64,000 bases of DNA from positions 1-64,000 of the forward strand of contig CAKPYN010000012.1 in NCBI GenBank assembly GCA_934202965.1. Reading direction: 5' to 3'. Made by a program: the position numbers and the translations under genes. Shown here piece by piece: positions 18,397-26,811 of the stretch. The notes under the pieces were generated by a model, which worked only from the letters and a program-made list of their open reading frames with translations, did no database searches and was not told where the DNA came from. This stretch comes from an uncultured Megasphaera sp. (GTDB taxonomy: Bacteria; Bacillota; Negativicutes; Veillonellales; Megasphaeraceae). The stretch's first letter is position 1; each line of letters opens with the position of its first letter.

Positions 18397-18482
18397 AACA
18401 GCCTCCTAGTACACCTATATTTGTATATATATTATATATAGTAACGATTTTATCGTATCACATAACGCTGTAAAATTCAAAT

Positions 18483-18514
18483 AAAAAAGGAGACATATAC
18501 ATGTCTCCTTTTTC
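18483..18514 (-). terminator. Terminator after the ferredoxin gene
   Basis: A 13-bp stem AAAAAGGAGACAT / ATGTCTCCTTTTT with loop ATAC, flanked by an A/T run; 22 bp past the ferredoxin stop. Confidence 0.88.
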
Positions 18515-18535
18515 ATCTTATAACTTAAGGTGCTA

Positions 18536-18700
18536 TTATTCAGCAGAGATAGCACCGGTAGGACATACGGATTCGCAAGAACCGCAATCGATGCAGGAAT
18601 CAGTTACAACGTATTTAGCGTCGCCTTCTTCGATAGCACCAACTGGGCAAGCACCTGCGCAAGCACCGCATTTTACGCATTCATCAGAAATAACGTGCAT
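18536..18700 (-). CDS. 2[4Fe-4S] ferredoxin
   Basis: Clostridial-type bacterial ferredoxin of 54 residues, a low-potential electron carrier in the cytoplasm. Two C-x2-C-x2-C-x3-C-P motifs are visible (C-V-K-C-G-A-C-A-G-A-C-P and C-I-D-C-G-S-C-E-S-V-C-P), one per cluster. The start at 18700 follows GGAGGTGAAAACC. It is a single-gene unit with its own promoter and terminator. Its 5' untranslated region carries a small G-rich hairpin (GGGGA/TCCCC, 18729-18744). Confidence 0.96.
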   Translation of the reverse strand: MHVISDECVKCGACAGACPVGAIEEGDAKYVVTDSCIDCGSCESVCPTGAISAE

Positions 18701-18756
18701 GGTTTTCACCTCCAACTTTATATCTCTCCGGGGACTAACTCCCCACGTCTTCCTCA

Positions 18757-18784
18757 TTATTACACGAATACATAAAAATGTCAA
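18757..18784 (-). promoter_or_regulatory. Promoter of the ferredoxin gene
   Basis: TTGACA, 16-bp spacer, TAATAA on the minus strand, about 57 bp upstream of the start codon. Confidence 0.7.
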
Positions 18785-18865
18785 TGAATACCGATTCAGT
18801 GAAGATATAGGCACAGCCTGCCTTCAATGTGTTTATAAAAAATTTATATTAAAATAATAAAAAAA

Positions 18866-19022
18866 AAGAAAAGAGCCAGCGAGGGGGGCCGACTCTTTTC
18901 TAAGTCTAAGATACCATCGGGGGAAGATAATATCTTAAAAATGGTCGAAGAAATAAGATAGGGGTGTTCGAGGGGTATATGAACAACTTAAATCTTCAAC
19001 TGTTGTAGATGATCTCTTCTAC
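18866..19022 (-). ncRNA. Candidate small regulatory RNA with C-rich loops
   Basis: A non-coding stretch on the minus strand shows three predicted hairpins and a strong terminator (stem GAAAAGAG/CTCTTTTC, 18868-18900, then a U9 run). C-rich single-stranded motifs recur: ACCCCUCG and ACACCCCUA (within 18960-18977), UUCCCCCGA in the loop of the AAGAUA/UAUCUU hairpin (about 18909-18937), and CCCCCCUCG in the terminator loop. Such motifs are typical of Firmicutes sRNAs that pair with Shine-Dalgarno sequences (RoxS/RsaE, FsrA). The 5' end near 19020 is estimated from AT-rich promoter-like sequence upstream. No sizeable ORF fits. I do not recognise a named family. Confidence 0.6.
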
Positions 19023-19121
19023 ATATAATATATTACCATATTAATGCAAAAAGTAAATCCATATTTTGATTAAAATTAAATGAAATTGCCTTTCTGCTAT
19101 GCTAAATACGAAATGATACGC

Positions 19122-19164
19122 AAAAAACCTGCTTATCTATGCCAAACATAGAAAGCAGGTTTTT
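19122..19164 (-). terminator. Terminator after fixX, end of the lut-men-fix cluster
   Basis: Stem AAAACCTGCTT / AAGCAGGTTTT with a 17-nt loop, followed by U residues on the minus strand, 15 bp past the fixX stop. Confidence 0.85.
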
Positions 19165-19178
19165 CTTCATCTTAAAAA

Positions 19179-19463
19179 TCAGCCTTGATGATATTCAACA
19201 CCCATGGCACCTTTCGGATGTTTCCAGCTTTTAACGCCTTTGCCGCCAGAAATAACACGACATGTGCCGCATTCCAGACAGCCTTCATGATTAAATACAA
19301 GCTGTCCATCTGTATACTTATATAACTCTGCCGGGCAAGCCATGACCAAGCGTTTAATTTCTGCTTCATCATGGTAATCTTCATTAATTTGAATATGAGA
19401 TTCGTGTTCGTCTGTCACGAACTTTACGACACCCAGTTTATCATCTACACTCATCTTTGCCAT
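19179..19463 (-). CDS. fixX: FixX-like ferredoxin partner of ETF-quinone oxidoreductase
   Basis: Ferredoxin-like protein of 94 residues. The cysteines C43 (in M-A-C-P-A-E) and C62, C65, C68 (C-L-E-C-G-T-C) can hold one [4Fe-4S] cluster, the FixX pattern. It follows fixC by one base and is surely co-translated with it. FixC and FixX together correspond to the two parts of mitochondrial ETF-ubiquinone oxidoreductase. No fixA/fixB (ETF subunits) lie in the window, so the electron donor is encoded elsewhere. Confidence 0.93.
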   Translation of the reverse strand: MAKMSVDDKLGVVKFVTDEHESHIQINEDYHDEAEIKRLVMACPAELYKYTDGQLVFNHEGCLECGTCRVISGGKGVKSWKHPKGAMGVEYHQG

Positions 19464-19464
19464 G

Positions 19465-20760
19465 TTACATCGCCTCCCAAGCTTTCTTACCTAATCCAAA
19501 GAGTCCATTCAGGCCGCCGTTATTGGCAAGAACCGTCAAGGCAATCATCGGCAAAGCAACCGGTGCGCTGCCGTCTACTTTATAAACCATGCCAGCAAAT
19601 TCATCAGCCATCTTCGGCACATCATTAAAGATAATATGATCTTCCAAAAGTCCCGGCAAGTTCTGATACTGTTTCATCAATTTCATGATAAAGCTTTCAT
19701 CCAGCATCTGTTTGTAACAGGACAAGCTGGCTGCGGAGAAATCTTCCCGCCCTTTCGCTTTGATAACCGCTTCCCCGGCAAGTCTGCCCGATTCAATAGC
19801 TAAGTCCATACCACGAACAGTATAGCCAAGGTTGACAACCATAGCTGCTGCATCGCCGGCAAGAATAACACCATCACGAACGAGTTCCGGCATCATTTTA
19901 AGACCGCCTTCTGTAACAAGATGAGCAGAATATTCTTTTAATTGACCGCCCTTAATAAACGGCGCAATAGATGGATGCGCTTTCATCCGTTCTACCATAT
20001 CCGGTACGCTGACATCGACACGACCAATATCACTAATCGTCGTAACAATACCTAAGGACAACGTATCTTTATTCGTATAAATAAAACCTCCGCCAAGGTT
20101 GCCACCAGTCGGATCGCCAGCAATCATCCAAGCTGCTCCATCATTTCCAGAAAGGCCAAACCGTTCATTAATGACATCTTCGCCAAGTTCAATAACTTCT
20201 TTTACACCAACAGCAACATCTTTTGGATCTAGTTCCTGTTTCATTCCCAACTGTTGAGCCAATAATGAATTGACGCCATCTGCCAAAACAACGACATCGG
20301 CATCAAATTCTTCACCGGCACACATAACACCGATAACTTTGCCATCTTCTACAACCAATTCGTCTACAAGAAAGCCTTCTGTCAGCATAACACCGGCTTC
20401 TTCTGCTTTATCAGCCAACCATTTATCAAATTTCGACCGCAGTACAGAGTAAGACGGATATTTCAAATTTTGCAATTTATCAGAACTGTATTGAAAACTA
20501 AGAGCCCCTGCCGGTGTCATCAAAGACAGACGTTCCTGCGTAATTTTACGTTCAATCGGTGCTTCTTCAGCAAAATTCGGAATTAATTTTTCTAAGCTGT
20601 GACCATAAATACGACCACCGCTGGAGTTTTTGGAACCGCAGAATTTACCCCGCTCCACCAACATGACATCCAATCCTGCTCTAGCCATTGTCAGGGCTGC
20701 TGCAGAACCAGCCAAACCGCCGCCAACTACGATGGCATCAAATTTTTCTTCACTACTCAT
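19465..20760 (-). CDS. fixC: FixC-like electron transfer flavoprotein-quinone oxidoreductase
   Basis: FAD-dependent membrane-associated oxidoreductase that passes electrons from reduced flavoprotein to quinone. The 431 residues begin with the FAD dinucleotide motif G-G-G-L-A-G-S-A-A-A near 12 and include a second FAD contact, I-L-A-G-D-A-A-A, near 300. The start at 20760 follows AAGGAGGG at good spacing. It stands after menG and before fixX at the end of a minus-strand set that also makes menaquinone and oxidises lactate, so menaquinone is the likely acceptor. That link is inferred from context. Confidence 0.92.
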   Translation of the reverse strand: MSSEEKFDAIVVGGGLAGSAAALTMARAGLDVMLVERGKFCGSKNSSGGRIYGHSLEKLIPNFAEEAPIERKITQERLSLMTPAGALSFQYSSDKLQNLKYPSYSVLRSKFDKWLADKAEEAGVMLTEGFLVDELVVEDGKVIGVMCAGEEFDADVVVLADGVNSLLAQQLGMKQELDPKDVAVGVKEVIELGEDVINERFGLSGNDGAAWMIAGDPTGGNLGGGFIYTNKDTLSLGIVTTISDIGRVDVSVPDMVERMKAHPSIAPFIKGGQLKEYSAHLVTEGGLKMMPELVRDGVILAGDAAAMVVNLGYTVRGMDLAIESGRLAGEAVIKAKGREDFSAASLSCYKQMLDESFIMKLMKQYQNLPGLLEDHIIFNDVPKMADEFAGMVYKVDGSAPVALPMIALTVLANNGGLNGLFGLGKKAWEAM

Positions 20761-20848
20761 GTTCTTACCCTCCTTAACCATACGGTTGGTATTCTGAATC
20801 TATCCAGTAACCGTTAGTTGTATCGTAACGTATTATTATCGTATATTG

Positions 20849-21562
20849 CTATCTATCGCCTATTGGCTTTCTTCCTTTATGAAGCACGCAGGCCCCAAAC
20901 ATATAACTTTTCAGTGCTCGTTCTGCCAAGCCTGCTTTGCCGAACAAGTTCAGCAGCTCTTTCTTTCGCAAAAATTCTTTCGTAGACTGCCACAGCCATA
21001 CGTATTCTTTGCGATGATGAAAGCCTCCACCTAAAATCGGCATAATGCCTCGGAAATACAATGCATAAAACGGCCGTATCCACGGAGAATCAGGAACAAA
21101 GGAATCTAGGCAGTACACCCATCCTCCCGGTTTGACTACCCGTCTCATCTCCTGCAGCACTTTCAGATAATCGGCTGTGTTGCGAAGTCCAAAGGAAATG
21201 CATGCAGCAGCAAATGTATTGTCCGCAAAAGGCAGTTGCATCGCATCGCCCAGCTGCCAAGATACATTGGCCAGATGACGGCTCTTTTTGTTAGCTGCCT
21301 CCAGCATTGCCGGAGAAAAGTCTAGACCCACAACGTGAATCGTACTGCGGGACTGCGCCAAAGCAACAGCTATATCTCCGGTACCGCAGCAAACATCCAA
21401 TACACTGGCTCCCTGCGCTGTCTTAGCAGATACTTCCTGTACGAGCTCCTTTTTCCAACGTCCTTCCCATCCTAAACTAATGCGCTCATTGGCTTTATCA
21501 TACGAACAGGAAATCTCTTGGAATACATGATATACTTTTTCTCGTTTTGAATTATCAGCCAT
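20849..21562 (-). CDS. menG: Demethylmenaquinone methyltransferase (UbiE/MenG)
   Basis: SAM-dependent C-methyltransferase for the last step of menaquinone synthesis. The SAM motif L-D-V-C-C-G-T-G-D is near 55, and the UbiE signature S-F-G-L-R-N (about 125) and G-G-x-x-Y-C-L-D (about 155) are present. The ATG at 21562 gives 237 residues; a GTG at 21571 that overlaps the menA end is possible. The overlap implies translational coupling with menA. Confidence 0.93.
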   Translation of the reverse strand: MADNSKREKVYHVFQEISCSYDKANERISLGWEGRWKKELVQEVSAKTAQGASVLDVCCGTGDIAVALAQSRSTIHVVGLDFSPAMLEAANKKSRHLANVSWQLGDAMQLPFADNTFAAACISFGLRNTADYLKVLQEMRRVVKPGGWVYCLDSFVPDSPWIRPFYALYFRGIMPILGGGFHHRKEYVWLWQSTKEFLRKKELLNLFGKAGLAERALKSYMFGACVLHKGRKPIGDR

Positions 21563-21563
21563 T

Positions 21564-22490
21564 TCAAGCACCGCCCTTCAGCAGCGCGACAGCCCAGGCC
21601 AGCAAATACGCGCCATTTCCTGCTATATTCGCTTTTACAACACCTTTCATCTGCGCTACCCGTACGGGTGCCGTCAATGGTGAATGAAGCAGCCAGGCAA
21701 AAGCGCTTCTTGCAGCCAACGCAAGACACACAGGACTGACCAGTCCCCAAACTCCGACATACCATACAGGCAGTATGCTGATTGCCAGCACCCAAACCCA
21801 TACGGTACAGCGGTATATCCGCACGGCGTTACGATGACCAACAATAGCCGGCAACGTGTGCCGCCCTGCTTTCCTGTCTTTTTCGATATCGCAGGTATTG
21901 TTCGTCATCATAATCAAGCCAATGCCGATAATCAGCGGAATCGCCCGCAGCAGGACACCAAAATCAAATTGGTTGCTCACGGCTGCTACAATCCCCATAG
22001 GAATCAAACCGCCCATTACAAATCCGGAAACGAATTCGCCAATAGGTACATACGAAATAGGTACAGCGCCGCCGGAATATGCCCATACGACAAGACTGCC
22101 TATGCCCCCGATGACCAGCGGTGCCCACCCGGAAGTGAGCAGTACCGGCAAAGCCAGCAGCCCGGCAAGGCCTATATACGCCAAGCCAAGCAGCAGCACA
22201 TGCTTCGGATTGATATGTTCATATACCAATACCGCATCGCTGACTTCTACATAGTCATCGGCACAGTCTGTACCTTTTATAAAATCAAAATAATCGTTCA
22301 ATGTATTCACTGCTGACTGCATAGACACGCAGGCCAATACCAGCAGGACTGCTGCCGCAGCGGTCATCGGATACCCGTAATACAGGCAGTACAGCTCTCC
22401 AAAGACTGCCGGATAGACAGATGCTGCCCACGTCGGCGGCGCTGCCAGCTGCAGGGCCATCCTAGGTGTCAGTCTGTGAAATGGTTTCAT
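21564..22490 (-). CDS. menA: 1,4-dihydroxy-2-naphthoate polyprenyltransferase
   Basis: Integral membrane UbiA-family prenyltransferase that attaches the isoprenoid tail to dihydroxynaphthoate. The 308 residues contain about eight membrane segments and two Asp-rich motifs, N-D-Y-F-D-F near 66 and D-I-E-K-D-R near 205. It overlaps hepT upstream by one base and menG downstream, so the three form a tight coupled set: tail synthesis, attachment, methylation. The genes for making the naphthoate head group are not in the window. Confidence 0.92.
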   Translation of the reverse strand: MKPFHRLTPRMALQLAAPPTWAASVYPAVFGELYCLYYGYPMTAAAAVLLVLACVSMQSAVNTLNDYFDFIKGTDCADDYVEVSDAVLVYEHINPKHVLLLGLAYIGLAGLLALPVLLTSGWAPLVIGGIGSLVVWAYSGGAVPISYVPIGEFVSGFVMGGLIPMGIVAAVSNQFDFGVLLRAIPLIIGIGLIMMTNNTCDIEKDRKAGRHTLPAIVGHRNAVRIYRCTVWVWVLAISILPVWYVGVWGLVSPVCLALAARSAFAWLLHSPLTAPVRVAQMKGVVKANIAGNGAYLLAWAVALLKGGA

Positions 22491-23512
22491 TAGACTGCCC
22501 CCAGCTTGCGAATCAGCTTCAAAAGCTGGCTTGACACGTCATTATCAGAGAGTTCCTGCAAAATCCACTCGGCTTTACTCTGATACGCATGAATCTGCTG
22601 CCAGGCTCCATCCATACCGCCCAGTGATTCTACGATATCTTCCATTTGATGAATATCCTTCGCACTGAGCGTGCCTTCTGCACTGCGCTGCATAAAAGGT
22701 TTCAAAGCCTCTCTGCCGCCAGGCTTTTGTAAAGCAACCAAAACCGGCAAGGTATAGATTCCTTCTTTAAAGTCCTGATGAGCACTTTTTCCAATAAGCA
22801 CGCTGTCTGAAAAATCAAGCAGATCATCTCGCATTTGGAACATATATCCCAAGCATTCCCCAAACGATTCTAATAGAGAAATAATGCGTTCACTGCAACC
22901 GCCTTCCATAGCGCCAATGCGACAGCAAGCCATAAACAAGGCAACCGTTTTGCCGTGGATGTTTTGCAGGTATTCTGGTATTGTTACATTTTCACGATAT
23001 CGACACATAGCCTGGCCAATTTCACCAGCACACATTTCTTCTACCGTTTTTGTCAATACAATGCCTGCACGATTGAGTCCTTCCCGCATCAAATGATAAC
23101 TAATGCGGCTCATGATAAAATCACCGGCATACACAGCTGCGCTTTTACCGTACTTACTTTGAATAGACGGTTTGCCGCGGCGGAAAGGTGCTTCATCAAC
23201 GACATCATCATGAATCAGTGAAGCAAGATGGGTCATTTCAACGATAGCAGCTAATTGATACAATCGTTCATTTTCTTGCAGCTCTTCAGAACCATACGCA
23301 GCTGCCATAAGCACCAAACGGGGTCGTATCATTTTGCCTCGTGACGAAGTGGCATCACACAGTACAGCACCCGTTTTCGTGCCTTCAAAAGAGTGCGCTG
23401 TAAATTGCTCTATATATTTCTTTACTTTCACGAGCTGCTCATCACTGACTTTGGCAAAATATTTCGGCATAAATCTCCGAGCGCTGTTTTCTAATACCAT
23501 CTGTTTAATCAT
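22490..23512 (-). CDS. Polyprenyl diphosphate synthase (heptaprenyl/octaprenyl type)
   Basis: Trans-isoprenyl diphosphate synthase of 340 residues. The first Asp-rich motif D-D-V-V-D is near 100 and the second, D-D-L-L-D, near 235; both bind the Mg-diphosphate of the substrates. Bulky chain-length control cannot be judged by eye. It lies directly before menA, with which it overlaps, so its product is most likely the menaquinone side chain (HepT/IspB role). Confidence 0.92.
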   Translation of the reverse strand: MIKQMVLENSARRFMPKYFAKVSDEQLVKVKKYIEQFTAHSFEGTKTGAVLCDATSSRGKMIRPRLVLMAAAYGSEELQENERLYQLAAIVEMTHLASLIHDDVVDEAPFRRGKPSIQSKYGKSAAVYAGDFIMSRISYHLMREGLNRAGIVLTKTVEEMCAGEIGQAMCRYRENVTIPEYLQNIHGKTVALFMACCRIGAMEGGCSERIISLLESFGECLGYMFQMRDDLLDFSDSVLIGKSAHQDFKEGIYTLPVLVALQKPGGREALKPFMQRSAEGTLSAKDIHQMEDIVESLGGMDGAWQQIHAYQSKAEWILQELSDNDVSSQLLKLIRKLGAV

Positions 23513-23541
23513 TCACAAGCACCTTTCCGGCCACATAGCAG

Positions 23542-25704
23542 TTACTGGTTAGGTCTTTTTTCTACCAAAATTTGAGCTGTATGTTTAACCTGGATATTGT
23601 TTAAGCCGCGCGCATCCAATCCGCCGCGAATCTGTAAGAGGCAGCCCGGGCAGTCTACTGCAACAACATCGGCACCAGAAGCAACGACATTGTCAATTTT
23701 TTCTTCCAAAATCGGCGCAGACATTTCTGGGAATTTAACAGAATAGGATCCGCCAAAACCGCAGCATTTATCACAGTTATTCATTTCAATCAATTCAACG
23801 CCTTTGGTTCCTTCCAACAGTTCACGCTGTTCCTTATAAACACCCATAAACCGTCTCATATGACAGGAATCATGATAGGTAACTTTCATCGGAACACCGT
23901 CGCCGTTATCCGGAAGTCCGCCAAGCATAGACAACAGTTTGGAGAAGTCGAATGTCTTGTTGCACAATTCTTCCGCTTTCTTATACATTTCCGGATCATC
24001 TTCAAACATATCTTTATAGTCACGAAGCGCATGCGTACAGGTTGGGCAAGCAGAAACAATATAATCGTAATCTTCTGCATGCATGGCTTCTATGTTCATA
24101 ACGGCCGCTTTCTTCGCGTTTTCCACATCGCCCATATACGTTGCCGGTGCACCGCAGCATGCCTGTCCAAGCGGCATTTCTACTGTATACCCAGCCATAT
24201 TGAGTGCTTTCACAACAGCCGTTGCAATATCAACATATACAAAATCAAGCAGACAGCCTGTAAAGATCGCAATCTTTCCCTTCGGATTCGGTACATGCTG
24301 CTGAATTGTCGGCAGAATATCTCGGAATGGCTGCGGAGCTACGCTTGGAAGGCTGCGGCCGGCTGTCAATCCAGACAAGAACATCGGCAGATGACGAATC
24401 ATCGGCTGTCCTTGGGTAATCATGCCTTGTGCTACGGATGCAATACGAAGCATCGAATGGAATAAATGACGGTCTGCAACGGTATCTAAACAGAATTTAT
24501 GAACCGGATTCAAGCCATCTTCCTGTGCATATTTCGTACGCAGTTTCAAAATCATATTGGAAATCGGCAGTTTGCCGCCGCATACAGTATTGCAAGTACC
24601 ACATTGGAGACAAATATTCTGAATATCTTTGCCGCGTTCACGACTATTGAGGAATGATGTCAACAGCGTACCGATACCACCGGTATAAATGCTGCCGCCA
24701 TATACGTGTCCGCCTACCAAGCGGAATGCAGGACATACATTCAAGCAAGCAGCGCAGCGAATACAACAGAAAATATCTTTGTAATCTTCGCTTGCCATAA
24801 TCTTGCGGCGTTCCGGCGTATCCAAAATAATAATATGGAAATCTTTCTGTTCTTTCGTATCATTTTCCGGATCACTGACTACATTCGAAGCCCCAGTATA
24901 GAAGGATAAGTACGTTGTAATATTCTGAGCTGTACCGTTACGGGGTAGTACTTTGAAGATATAACGAATATCACTCATTTTGGCAACAAATTTTTCAATA
25001 CCGAAAATATACAAATGCATTTTTGGCAATGTACCAACCATACGGCCGTTGCCTTCGTTTGTCATCGTAATGACCGTACCTGTTTCGGCAACAGCTACGT
25101 TAGCACCGGAAACGCCCATTTCAGCAGCCAGGAATTTCGGACGCATCACGCGGCGGGATGTTTTAACTTCTTTGGAAATGATCGGTTCTTCTTTTTCTTT
25201 CGTATACGAAGTAAAGAGATCGGCAACATCTTCTTTAGAATAATGAATAGCCGGCATAACCATATGGGACGGCGTATCTCCGGCAATGGAGTTGATAAAT
25301 TCGCCCAAGTCCGTTTCCTGTGCTGTAATGCCGTTCTTTTCAAAATTCTGATTGAAATGCATTTCTTCAGATGCCATGGATTTGGATTTAACGGCCAATT
25401 TCACATTATTATCTTTGGCCAGCTTCAATGCATAATCCATTGCTTCTTCCGGTGAATGAGCAACAAATACATGCGCTCCGTTTGCTTCTGCATTCTTGAT
25501 GAATTCTGCCATAACTTCATCCAAATGTTCACGCGCATATGTTTTTACTTCATGTACCTTTTCACGCAGTGCTTCGAAGTCATATCCCTTATATACTTTT
25601 TCACGATTTCCCGGATATGCTGTCGTAAAGTTTTTTAACGCTTTTTGCAGCGGCGCATTATCCATGGCACGTTCAATTTCCTGCTTTAGTAATTCATTGG
25701 ACAT
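23542..25704 (-). CDS. Fused LutB-LutA-like lactate oxidation iron-sulfur protein
   Basis: Iron-sulfur protein of 720 residues that joins two normally separate subunits of the LutABC/LldEFG L-lactate oxidation system. In order: a LutB-like LUD domain (about 55-290), two ferredoxin-type clusters (C-I-R-C-A-A-C-L-N-V-C-P near 315 and C-L-Q-C-G-T-C-N-T-V-C near 365), then two LutA-like cysteine-rich CCG domains (C-C-G-A-P near 525; C-C-G-F-G-G near 642, with C-P-G-C near 680). The start at 25704 follows GAGGGAATAGC. It lies 15 bp after lutC and 29 bp before the prenyl diphosphate synthase gene. L-lactate is the likely substrate, but other 2-hydroxyacids are possible. Confidence 0.88.
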   Translation of the reverse strand: MSNELLKQEIERAMDNAPLQKALKNFTTAYPGNREKVYKGYDFEALREKVHEVKTYAREHLDEVMAEFIKNAEANGAHVFVAHSPEEAMDYALKLAKDNNVKLAVKSKSMASEEMHFNQNFEKNGITAQETDLGEFINSIAGDTPSHMVMPAIHYSKEDVADLFTSYTKEKEEPIISKEVKTSRRVMRPKFLAAEMGVSGANVAVAETGTVITMTNEGNGRMVGTLPKMHLYIFGIEKFVAKMSDIRYIFKVLPRNGTAQNITTYLSFYTGASNVVSDPENDTKEQKDFHIIILDTPERRKIMASEDYKDIFCCIRCAACLNVCPAFRLVGGHVYGGSIYTGGIGTLLTSFLNSRERGKDIQNICLQCGTCNTVCGGKLPISNMILKLRTKYAQEDGLNPVHKFCLDTVADRHLFHSMLRIASVAQGMITQGQPMIRHLPMFLSGLTAGRSLPSVAPQPFRDILPTIQQHVPNPKGKIAIFTGCLLDFVYVDIATAVVKALNMAGYTVEMPLGQACCGAPATYMGDVENAKKAAVMNIEAMHAEDYDYIVSACPTCTHALRDYKDMFEDDPEMYKKAEELCNKTFDFSKLLSMLGGLPDNGDGVPMKVTYHDSCHMRRFMGVYKEQRELLEGTKGVELIEMNNCDKCCGFGGSYSVKFPEMSAPILEEKIDNVVASGADVVAVDCPGCLLQIRGGLDARGLNNIQVKHTAQILVEKRPNQ

Positions 25705-25719
25705 GTGCTATTCCCTCCC

Positions 25720-26265
25720 TTACTCATCTTCAACAACAATTACCGAATACTGACGAGGACCATGAACACCTACAGTACCAACACATTCAATGTCAGCAGT
25801 ACGGCTCGGGCCTGTAATAATACCGGCAAATTTCGGGAACGGCTTAGTATCTGCCATAATGTCAATCATGGTATCAAAATTATCTACGATCTGTGATAAT
25901 TTTACAATGCCGATATAGACATCAGCTACTGTTTCAACAATACGATTATCAATATTGTCTTTCATCTGAACTAATGAGCCCAAATTAGCAATACCATAAT
26001 CCGCTTCCGTTACACCGCCTTTATCCTCAGGCGCATTTTTGCGGATGTGATCCGTATCCACCTTGATGCCAGCTTTTTTCAATGCGTCAACAACACCCGC
26101 TTCTTTTAAAAGCTCCGTTTCGACAATAGCGACATCTTGCGTGTCCTTTTCCTGGAAAACTTTGACGAGAGCAGTACCTAAGTCTGCTTTTTTAGCCAGA
26201 TAACATTCACCTGCTACACTGGTTAACCCTTTTTGGAATGTTTCGTACAATTCTGCTTTTTCCAT
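25720..26265 (-). CDS. lutC: LUD domain protein LutC/LldG
   Basis: LutC-type LUD domain protein of 181 residues, the third part of the Lut lactate oxidation system. The family ending G-P-S-R-T-A-D-I-E near residue 148 followed by V-G-V-H-G-P is clear. The start at 26265 follows AGAGGTGTGAAA; a GTG two codons earlier is less likely. It is the first gene of the lut-men-fix cluster and is preceded by a 500-bp AT-rich region with a possible GntR-type site. Confidence 0.9.
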   Translation of the reverse strand: MEKAELYETFQKGLTSVAGECYLAKKADLGTALVKVFQEKDTQDVAIVETELLKEAGVVDALKKAGIKVDTDHIRKNAPEDKGGVTEADYGIANLGSLVQMKDNIDNRIVETVADVYIGIVKLSQIVDNFDTMIDIMADTKPFPKFAGIITGPSRTADIECVGTVGVHGPRQYSVIVVEDE

Positions 26266-26775
26266 TTTCACACCTCTTTACATGTAAATTAAAAAATTTC
26301 ATGAAACCTTGCGATACTGTTTAAGTACTAAGATTAGTATACCAATTCAGATAATTTATACAAGATGTGTTTTGGAAATATGTAATATCATTTATGAAAT
26401 CATAGGTATATTACTATATAGAATATGCATGAATCACGCTTTTCTATAATTCATGTATTGACATTTTATTATGAGTAAATATAATATGTGATTTTCCATA
26501 ATTGGCTATTTTATCCGTATTTTAGAAATAATTATCGTTAAGCATGTCTTTTATTCATTACAAAATTAGCTATCGCTTATGATTAAATAGAATGATACAA
26601 GGTGTGCTGTTTCTTTTTTTAGCGATTCATTTCATTACTTTTCCTAATATGTATCTTTTTTCTCATTACTACATATCGCATATATTGAATTTTTATTCAT
26701 TTTTCATTTTTTATATCCCACTATATAGTTGTGTATATACGAAAACTATTCACCAAAAATTCTTCATTTTTTCTA
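26266..26775. other. AT-rich intergenic region between divergent lutC and cysE leaders
   Basis: Very AT-rich 500-bp stretch that separates two divergent transcripts. It contains a near-palindrome, TTAGTATACCAA (26334-26345), resembling FadR/LldR-type operators and lying about 70 bp upstream of lutC. A 74-codon open frame at 26592-26816 is AT-rich, has no ribosome binding site and runs into the cysE promoter, so I do not call it a gene. Nothing else recognisable is seen. Confidence 0.5.
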
Positions 26776-26805
26776 TTGACAAAACTATACCAAAAGAGTT
26801 ATCAT
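26776..26805 (+). promoter_or_regulatory. Promoter of the cysE T-box leader
   Basis: TTGACA (26776-26781), 18-bp spacer, TATCAT (26800-26805); start of transcription expected near 26812. Confidence 0.65.
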
Positions 26806-26811
26806 ATGTTC

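Noticed and set aside
18866..19022. 6S RNA
   Set aside because: Size is similar, but there is no long closing stem with a central bubble; separate hairpins with C-rich loops fit better.
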